Shown here in pieces: positions 24,194 through 29,226 of a stretch of 29,226 bases of DNA. The translations under genes were made by a program, and so were the position numbers. Within the stretch, counting starts at the first letter, position 1, and each line of letters opens with the position of its first letter. The notes under the pieces are model-generated. The model was not told where the DNA came from. It worked only from the letters and a program-made list of their open reading frames with translations, and did not search any database. This DNA is from a virus, in the IMG/VR virus record IMGVR_UViG_3300033149_005320, positions 1 through 29,226 of that record. One strand, given 5' to 3'.

Positions 24194-27088
24194 TTGGCGC
24201 GTGAAACTCCGGACTGGGATTTGGAAGTAAACGATGTCAGTATTAAAGGCGACAATGTAGTGAAAAGGCTGAGTGTGGATCTTCCGGTTAATTCGCAGGC
24301 TTCTTCTTTTTCAGCCACGCTTTATAATGAGGGCGGAAACTGGACTAATTATTTTGCGTACCATGATGACATCAAGATTTATTTAGGTTACACTGACACG
24401 GGAACGGTTGGGCTTTTTCATGGAAGAGTTGAAAGGATTCAAAAGTCTTACAGAAAAAGCGGAACAGAAATAACAGTAAGCGGTCGGGGAAACTGGGTTA
24501 AGCTTATGGAGAAATTTACGGTTAATTCTTATTCAAACGCAGACTACTCGACGATTATTACAACCGAGATTGCGGCACTTGTTTCTGGCATCACTACAAA
24601 CAATGTGGAGAATACAGGAATAACGCCTGCAGAGGAGTTCTTGGATCATGTTTTCTTAAGTGATATGGTTACGGAGTATTGCAGGAGAGCTCAGTTTTTT
24701 GCCTGGGTTGACTTTGATGATGACCTGCATTTTACGGACGACCCGGGAGCTAATTCTGTGAGTTTGGATTCTGGAGATGGCGGAAACATTGAGGAAATAA
24801 GCCTGAATATAGATTGGAAGGCGGTAAGGAACTATATCAGAGTTTATGGTAAGGAAGTTGAGGAAGTTTCTTTGTTTAAAACAGAGCAGGATGACTCGAG
24901 TATTGCAGAGTATGGTAAAATCATGAAGATAGTGAAGAACGCGAGCCTGGATACTTCGAGTCTTGTGCAGAGTATTACGAATGCCACGCTTTTGGAAGAC
25001 AAGGATGTGGAGTGGGGCGGTCTTGCGATTGTTTACGGTGACGAAAGAATAGAGCCAGGTAAAACTATTACTGTGAACGTTTCAGAAATTGGAGAAAACG
25101 GAACTTCTTTTAGAGTAAGGCATGTTAAGCACATGCTTGAACCAAGAGGCAGTGGTTTTAAGACAACGGTTATGCTTGTTGAGGAAGAGAAAAGCACAGC
25201 CAAGTTTTACAAAGAGCTTTATGAGAAAGGCCAGGAATCAACTACTTATGCCAACTCAGGAAACTATGATGAGAGTTATGTGTTCAAGTTCACGAAAGAC
25301 CAGGATGACCTTTGGACTTTTTCAAATTGTTTTACTACGGATTCGTCTTTGAAGATAGGTAATCCTGTTTCAGCTGGAACCTGTACCTTGACTGATGCAA
25401 TCGTGGGCGACAAGAATTACACGAAGTGCCTGCCTTTTGTGAGAGAAGAGTTTCCCGGAAACGATGCGAACCTTTATCAGGCGTCGAATGACGGTGGAAG
25501 CACGTGGGAAACATTGGATCCGCATGGAGGGGAAGATGATACTGCGGTAGAGCACACTTTTGCGAGTGCGAGCGGGGACAAGAACGATTTAAAGTTTAAG
25601 ATTACTGTGGACACTTTTGATGCATTAATACACGGAACTAAAACAGAGGAAGTTATCGCTTACAGGCCAAGCAACCTTATAGAATTTGATTATGGGACTG
25701 GCATTACTTTCAAAGAGTACTGGAGGTATAATACTCCCTGGGGCGGTGATGCTTACGGTGTGACCTTTGACCAGGATAAAAAATTTTATTTGGCGACAAG
25801 TGACAAAAAGATTTACACAGTAGATGCTGTTTCTGGAATGAATGGAATTGAAGAAGCAACACTTAGTGTGGATATTGGAGGAATGTATCATGATGGAACA
25901 AACCTTTATATTATGGACAGAACAAATAACAGGATCAGTAAAAGGAACGCTTCTGATTTAACAGTTGAGGATTCTAATATTTCTTTGCCGGCAAATGCAG
26001 GAACTGGATTATGGGGATTGGGGCATGATGGAACAGATTTCATTTTTACAAGCAGACCTGATGGCTCAGCGAGAGTTACAAATAGTGTGTGGGTTAAATG
26101 CACAAGCACTGAAAGGTTTGTGGATGATTGGTATTATGGCGGTTCAGGAACGTATGCGAACACTGGAGCCGGCTACAATTCTGTTAATTCAAAATTTTAT
26201 GCAGTAAGAGACGGGACAAAGTACTTGATGGAATTCAATGCGAACATGGTTTCGATTTCAGCTGCTTTGAACATGGAAACGGTTTGTGGAACAGCAGGAT
26301 ACAAGCCGCAGAGTTGCTGCGATGACAACGTGACGTTATGGAGCACAAATTATAATGGTTCAACGAACAGGATAGCAAAGCACACTGCAGGAAGCTATGG
26401 GAGTGCAGCTGCTGCAACCTATGATTTTGCTGAAAGCACTTACGGAAAGTTTGTTGGAATTTGTTTTGACGGGACAGACTTGTGGGTGCTTTCAAATAAA
26501 GGAACTTACGGAACTTGGTATAGGATTAACACGTCGGGAGTGATCCAAGCAACACATACAATAACAAGCAGTAATTCCGGGGGAAACGCTTGGGCAGATT
26601 GTGAATGGGATGGATCAAACCTTCATGCCACTTACACAACAAAAGGAACAACAAACAGGGATAAAATAATTTACAAATTTAATTCAACGCCTACAACGAT
26701 TTCGGCAGAACTGCAATTTGGGTGGTATCCATATGGAAAGCTTGAGTATGATGGTACAATTGGAAGAGGCTTGGCATGGGATGGCTCGAACTTTTGGATT
26801 ACTTGGTACTATCCAACAGATTCAACACACGGAAACTGGTTCAGGCTTGCGAATCAAGGAGACTTCGGAGCATTAAGAGAAGTTTTATATCCTTACGATT
26901 GTTGCTCTGACGGAACATATATTTGGTTCATTGAAAACACGTCTTACACTACGCAGATATTGAGAAGCACGGGCGAGCTTGTGGAAGAACTTACAACATT
27001 CGAGTTCGCTTATGCAATAGACTATGCTGCAGATGTTACAAGTAGTAAAGTTTACACTTTTGGAGCGTATTTGAAGTTGGATTATTGA
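24194..27088 (+). CDS. Baseplate hub protein fused to a beta-propeller-like region
   Basis: This encodes 964 residues from TTG 24194; AGGAGGG lies upstream. Residues 1-340 match the hub of gpD/gp27-like type: VNDVSIKGDNVVKRLSVDLPVNSQASSFSATLYN, IYLGYTDTGTVGLFHGRVERIQ, EITVSGRG, then the later RNYIRVYGKE and GKTITVNVSEIGENGTSFRVRHVKHML. About 350-495 is a beta-sandwich (LYQASNDGGSTWETLD). From about 520 to 940 there are nine motif repeats of the form DGTxLW, near residues 521, 567, 612, 665, 711, 759, 806, 863 and 906, as in NHL/SMP-30-type beta-propellers. The C-terminal part is probably an adhesin or carbohydrate-reading head. Confidence 0.85.
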   Translation: MARETPDWDLEVNDVSIKGDNVVKRLSVDLPVNSQASSFSATLYNEGGNWTNYFAYHDDIKIYLGYTDTGTVGLFHGRVERIQKSYRKSGTEITVSGRGNWVKLMEKFTVNSYSNADYSTIITTEIAALVSGITTNNVENTGITPAEEFLDHVFLSDMVTEYCRRAQFFAWVDFDDDLHFTDDPGANSVSLDSGDGGNIEEISLNIDWKAVRNYIRVYGKEVEEVSLFKTEQDDSSIAEYGKIMKIVKNASLDTSSLVQSITNATLLEDKDVEWGGLAIVYGDERIEPGKTITVNVSEIGENGTSFRVRHVKHMLEPRGSGFKTTVMLVEEEKSTAKFYKELYEKGQESTTYANSGNYDESYVFKFTKDQDDLWTFSNCFTTDSSLKIGNPVSAGTCTLTDAIVGDKNYTKCLPFVREEFPGNDANLYQASNDGGSTWETLDPHGGEDDTAVEHTFASASGDKNDLKFKITVDTFDALIHGTKTEEVIAYRPSNLIEFDYGTGITFKEYWRYNTPWGGDAYGVTFDQDKKFYLATSDKKIYTVDAVSGMNGIEEATLSVDIGGMYHDGTNLYIMDRTNNRISKRNASDLTVEDSNISLPANAGTGLWGLGHDGTDFIFTSRPDGSARVTNSVWVKCTSTERFVDDWYYGGSGTYANTGAGYNSVNSKFYAVRDGTKYLMEFNANMVSISAALNMETVCGTAGYKPQSCCDDNVTLWSTNYNGSTNRIAKHTAGSYGSAAAATYDFAESTYGKFVGICFDGTDLWVLSNKGTYGTWYRINTSGVIQATHTITSSNSGGNAWADCEWDGSNLHATYTTKGTTNRDKIIYKFNSTPTTISAELQFGWYPYGKLEYDGTIGRGLAWDGSNFWITWYYPTDSTHGNWFRLANQGDFGALREVLYPYDCCSDGTYIWFIENTSYTTQILRSTGELVEELTTFEFAYAIDYAADVTSSKVYTFGAYLKLDY

Positions 27089-27170
27089 GGGGGGGGCGGA
27101 CTGGTGCAATCGAAAAATTGATTCAATTGAAAAAACGCTTGTTAGAATTGAGAACGATCACAAGGAAGAA

Positions 27171-27338
27171 ATGAAACTAATGAGAGAAAGATTCAAGGAC
27201 GACGAGAGAGATATAGAGGATTTGAAAGAATTTAGGACAAAGGTCTGGAGCATTGGAGCGGCTATTGGAGTGGTGGCAAGTGTTGTCGCTTTTTTGGGAA
27301 ACTTAGTTTTTCAATTTTTTATCAAAATTTGGAGGTGA
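27171..27338 (+). CDS. XhlA-like membrane-anchored protein, upstream start unclear
   Basis: The frame from ATG 27171 encodes 55 residues: a charged helix (RERFKDDERDIEDLKEFRTKV) and a membrane segment WSIGAAIGVVASVVAFLGNLVFQFF. This is the organisation of the haemolysin XhlA family, often beside holins. The same frame is open upstream to 27075 and adds the typical coiled coil (KIDSIEKTLVRIENDHKEE) but has no start codon there. GTG 27104 would give the full protein only if one A were missing from the AAAAA at 27113-27117. A sequence error, a real frameshift or a short start are all possible. Confidence 0.55.
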   Translation: MKLMRERFKDDERDIEDLKEFRTKVWSIGAAIGVVASVVAFLGNLVFQFFIKIWR

Positions 27339-27342
27339 AACT

Positions 27343-27639
27343 ATGCTGTACACAATAGGAGAGGGACTGGTTGCAGGAGCGGCTTACGGCTTGTGGAAAT
27401 TCTACAACAAAAAGCAGAAGGCTATCGATGAGAGGAGGGATTACAAGTTTTCTTTTCAGAAAAAGAAGTTTGTGAAAACTTTGCTTATTGGTGCTATGGT
27501 CGGTGGAGTTGCTGCATATTTCGGGATTTCTGTTGAGATGGCTTTCGGAAACGAGCTGCTGTACTTCGGTGCGGTTGTTGCGGTCGAGGAAGCAATCAAG
27601 ACAGTTCGGAGGTTTCTTCAAAGGCAAGGAGTCTTGTGA
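27343..27639 (+). CDS. Small membrane protein, holin-like
   Basis: This encodes 98 residues with GGAGGTGA before the ATG, an ideal ribosome binding site. Hydrophobic segments at about 3-17, 47-65 and 70-88 flank a basic middle (KKQKAIDERRDYKFSFQKKK). Placed between the XhlA-like and a second two-segment membrane gene, it may be a holin or antiholin. No family is recognised. Confidence 0.55.
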   Translation: MLYTIGEGLVAGAAYGLWKFYNKKQKAIDERRDYKFSFQKKKFVKTLLIGAMVGGVAAYFGISVEMAFGNELLYFGAVVAVEEAIKTVRRFLQRQGVL

Positions 27640-27645
27640 ACGGGA

Positions 27646-27810
27646 ATGTTTGGAGCCATTCTTGATGCGGTTACTGCAATATTCACAGCAGTAGCCGCTG
27701 TTTTGTTTTGGATGTTGGTCAATAAGTTCGGGGCCAGGCTGTCGTTTAAGCGGCTGATTTTGATACTGTTAGGTCTGGTCTTGATTTTGCTGGCTATTGG
27801 ATGGCTTTGA
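27646..27810 (+). CDS. 54-residue two-TM membrane protein, holin-like
   Basis: The ATG frame runs to TGA 27808-27810. Residues 4-24 (AILDAVTAIFTAVAAVLFWML) and 36-54 (RLILILLGLVLILLAIGWL) are membrane segments with a short basic turn NKFGARLSFK between, the shape of a class II holin. CGGGA lies close before the ATG. It is the last gene before the control region. No endolysin gene is in the window. Confidence 0.55.
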   Translation: MFGAILDAVTAIFTAVAAVLFWMLVNKFGARLSFKRLILILLGLVLILLAIGWL

Positions 27811-27817
27811 TGGGTTT

Positions 27818-28029
27818 ATCGATAACGTTAACGATTAGTGGAAGTGAGCCTTTAAATGCAAAATTCAAAGAGTATTAAGCGATTTGAAGCAAAATAAGGT
27901 CTCTGTCAATCGTTTACGATACTTTAGAGTTGTAGTAGTAGTATAGTTAGCGAAATGTCTATCGTAAGTCATTTATCGACGATAGAGAATTACAGTAGTA
28001 TAGTAGTACAGAAGTCCAGAAGATCGTAA
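27818..28029 (+). promoter_or_regulatory. Array of ATCGT half-sites and palindromes
   Basis: Seen: near-palindrome at 27818-27835; ATCGTTTACGAT at 27909-27920; TCTATCGT (27958-27965) paired with ACGATAGA (27979-27986); palindrome TATCGACGATA at 27974-27984; and GATCGTAA at 28022-28029. The core is ATCG[TA] in both directions. It looks like operators for a dimeric viral or host regulator. Confidence 0.6.
27925..28029 (+). repeat. Degenerate tandem repeat of about 60 bp
   Basis: Two copies share TAGAG (27925, 27983), AGTAGTATAGT (27937-27947 and 27994-28004, exact) and ATCGTAA (27961-27967 and 28023-28029) in the same order with similar spacing. Iteron-like. Confidence 0.65.
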
Positions 28030-28102
28030 CTCTTTGACAAAGGAAATATTGGACTGGCTATATTATTTGGGTGATTATGGGTATGAAAAGTTAAATAACA
28101 AG

Positions 28103-28130
28103 TTTTTTAAATACATATGTACATTGTATT
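28103..28130 (+). promoter_or_regulatory. TATA-like promoter with overlapping palindromes
   Basis: TTTTAAATA (28105-28113) fits an archaeal TATA box; a start about 25 bases on would leave a short leader before AAAGGAG and ATG 28158. TACATATGTA (28112-28121) is a perfect palindrome, and AATACA/TGTATT (28110-28115 with 28125-28130) flank it. A repressor binding here would control the small regulator genes. Confidence 0.45.
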
Positions 28131-28157
28131 TACTGAAATTTACAAAGGAGTTTTTTT

Positions 28158-28370
28158 ATGGGAAAAGAAAAAGAGAACAGAAAGGAAAGCGAAAACAGAA
28201 ACGATGCAACTGTTGTCAGGATTTCAGGCGAGCTAAAAAAATTTTTAGAAACCAAGAAGCTCGTACCAAACGAAACCTGGGACCACGAATTCAAACGCCT
28301 TTTAAATTTTGATGCCGGTAAAACCGGCAGGAGAGCGATGCAAAATGCAGGAAAAAAGAAAAGAGAATGA
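28158..28370 (+). CDS. Small RHH-like regulator
   Basis: This encodes 70 residues with AAAGGAG 7 bases before the ATG. Residues 17-50, ATVVRISGELKKFLETKKLVPNETWDHEFKRLL, follow a ribbon-helix-helix pattern: a short beta strand (TVVRIS) then two helices, as in CopG/antitoxin-like archaeal and viral regulators. The N-terminus is basic and the C-terminus lysine-rich. It is the first gene after the operator-rich region and probably regulates its own promoter. The RHH call is fair, not firm. Confidence 0.65.
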   Translation: MGKEKENRKESENRNDATVVRISGELKKFLETKKLVPNETWDHEFKRLLNFDAGKTGRRAMQNAGKKKRE

Positions 28371-28506
28371 ATGTGTTATCTGCCACGGCCGAGAGTTTTC
28401 GGCTGGGGAACCGATAGCGTATTACGTCTGCGATAAATGCTCGAAGAGGCACGCAGAGGAAGAAGCCAGGGACTTCGAGCTGGAGGCTGATTTGAATGGG
28501 TTTTAA
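28345..28506 (+). CDS. Small zinc-ribbon protein
   Basis: This encodes 53 residues from ATG 28345 (the frame is open further upstream but GGAGAG near 28329 suits this start). CVIC (10-13) and CDKC (29-32) form a zinc ribbon with GEPIAYYVCDKCSKRH, followed by an acidic helix. It overlaps both neighbours. The role is unknown, but its place among regulators suggests nucleic-acid contact. Confidence 0.68.
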   Translation: MQEKRKENECVICHGREFSAGEPIAYYVCDKCSKRHAEEEARDFELEADLNGF

Positions 28507-28651
28507 ATTCGACGGCACAATCAGCCTGAAGGAAATGACAGAGAGAGCAGAGCGCGAAGGCGCAACAGAGATCAAGCGGATTCTGCCAGAGCAAAGAAAT
28601 CTCACGGATGTAGAGTTGGGATTCCGGAGGGGAAAAGAATGCAGGAAATAA
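28496..28651 (+). CDS. Small unknown protein
   Basis: This encodes 51 residues; GGAGG 9 bases before ATG 28496 supports it, and it overlaps both neighbouring genes. The sequence is charged and helical (LKEMTERAEREGATEIKRILPEQ), with no motif recognised. It is too short for the longer ORF list but fits the operon spacing. Confidence 0.55.
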   Translation: MGFKFDGTISLKEMTERAEREGATEIKRILPEQRNLTDVELGFRRGKECRK

Positions 28652-29172
28652 GGCAGGAATCGATTACTGAGAAGGTAAGTCAGCTCGAGAGTACCGTAAG
28701 CGATTTACAGAGTGAAGTAAAGAGATTGAAGGCAGCGGTTTTCTGTAATTCGCCGGCAAAGGCTGCGAAGATGCAGCGGATTGCGGAGCTAGCGGAATTG
28801 AATGAGCAAGTGACGGTTACAACAATTAAAAGCGAATTCAAGATTAGGTCAAGTAATTATGCAAGAGAGCTTATGCAGGAAACAGCACAGGCTCACGGAC
28901 TGATTTTTTTCAAGGGCCAGCCGGGAATGGAGAGCTACATAACCAAGCATGAGGTACAGAACAAAGCAATGCATGCTTACTCAGAAGTTTACAAGCGGCT
29001 TATTGAGGGGCCAATTGGAAAAGAAATGACAGAGAGTGCCATAGCGCATGCATACAACCTGAACGGTCAAGAATTAATGAGTGTTATCGGGCACTTAGCC
29101 AGGCACAATAATTTGCATGTAGTTTTGCCGATGAACAGGAAAGGAATCAGGAGAGTAAAGAGAGTGAGATAA
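28639..29172 (+). CDS. Winged-helix-like DNA-binding protein with coiled-coil N-terminus
   Basis: This encodes 177 residues, with CGGAGGGG upstream of ATG 28639. Residues 8-36 form a coiled coil (EKVSQLESTVSDLQSEVKRLKAAV). About 44-100 has helix-turn-helix order (AKMQRIAELAELNEQVTVTTIKSEFKIRSSNYARELMQETAQAHGLIFF), and 130-177 may be a second helical or wing part ending in a basic RKGIRRVKRV. It could regulate transcription or replication. Function is not identified; the fold is inferred from helix spacing. Confidence 0.6.
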   Translation: MQEIRQESITEKVSQLESTVSDLQSEVKRLKAAVFCNSPAKAAKMQRIAELAELNEQVTVTTIKSEFKIRSSNYARELMQETAQAHGLIFFKGQPGMESYITKHEVQNKAMHAYSEVYKRLIEGPIGKEMTESAIAHAYNLNGQELMSVIGHLARHNNLHVVLPMNRKGIRRVKRVR

Positions 29173-29226
29173 ATGAAGCAGTTAGTCCGAAAGGATATGA
29201 GTAAGCTCGCCGGGGGGAATGAGCAA
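29173..29226 (+). CDS. Start of a gene cut by the window end
   Basis: ATG 29173 follows the previous stop directly (TAAATG). Eighteen codons are visible (MKQLVRKDMSKLAGGNEQ) before the window ends. Too little is seen to name it. Confidence 0.5.
   Translation, partial: MKQLVRKDMSKLAGGNEQ

Larger units (their letters stand above)
27811..28157 (+). other. Non-coding control region (347 bp)
   Basis: No convincing gene lies here. It is AT-rich and holds an array of ATCGT-type half-sites (27818-28029), a degenerate direct repeat (27925-28029) and a TATA-like promoter with palindromes (28103-28130) before the regulatory genes. It marks the boundary between the structural block and the regulatory block. 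Operator cluster or replication origin are both possible. Confidence 0.7.

Noticed and set aside
27811-28157. tRNA or other known RNA gene in the control region
   Set aside because: No cloverleaf arms or conserved T-loop sequence are visible.
28034-28312. Plus-strand frame from TTG 28034
   Set aside because: No ribosome binding site, it runs through the TATA-like promoter and overlaps the better-supported RHH-like gene in another frame.

Overview
The window is a continuous block of plus-strand genes from a tailed double-stranded DNA virus (class Caudoviricetes) or a provirus of one. Genes overlap or abut almost throughout (ATGA, GTGA and TAATG junctions) and nearly all carry a GGAGG-type ribosome binding site. 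No tail-sheath gene is seen, and there is one tail-tube gene, one tape measure and a hub, so the particle is most likely a siphovirus. The host cannot be read directly. Arginine is coded almost entirely by AGG/AGA, GTG and TTG starts are frequent, TATA-like boxes lie before several gene groups, and there are at least five small zinc-ribbon proteins. I infer an archaeal host as more likely than a bacterial one, with moderate confidence. Layout: 1-2144 holds a truncated glycosyltransferase, small coiled-coil and zinc-ribbon proteins, a PGDYG-like protein and a ParB-like protein. 2141-5434 holds an orphan cytosine-C5 DNA methyltransferase, a small-terminase-like HTH protein, an unknown zinc-ribbon protein and the large terminase. 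5551-7527 is a portal-MuF fusion. 7528-14717 is a cassette of beta-rich, fibre-like genes placed inside the head module. It includes a 995-residue fibre with 28 tandem 14-residue repeats and a SAM-methyltransferase-like domain embedded near its N-terminus. 14707-17903 continues the head: protease, acidic scaffold, decoration protein and major capsid protein. After a hairpin-rich gap, 18018-24193 encodes connectors, tail tube, tail-assembly chaperone (with a probable -1 frameshift extension), tape measure and a small tail protein. 24194-27088 is a baseplate hub fused to a beta-propeller-like region. 27171-27810 are small membrane proteins resembling a lysis cassette. 27811-28157 is a non-coding region with an array of ATCGT half-sites and repeats, followed by small regulatory genes to the window end. 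How it fits together: the terminase pair pumps DNA through the portal. MuF, scaffold, protease, decoration and capsid proteins build and mature the head. Connectors join it to a tail of tube, chaperones and tape measure, ending in the hub. The fibre genes and the hub propeller are the probable host-contact parts, and the methyltransferase probably protects viral DNA. Most notable: the embedded methyltransferase domain in the fibre; one repeat family shared by three virion proteins; a shared bipartite cis-element of 38 nt before both the portal and scaffold genes; the chaperone frameshift; and the ATCGT array.
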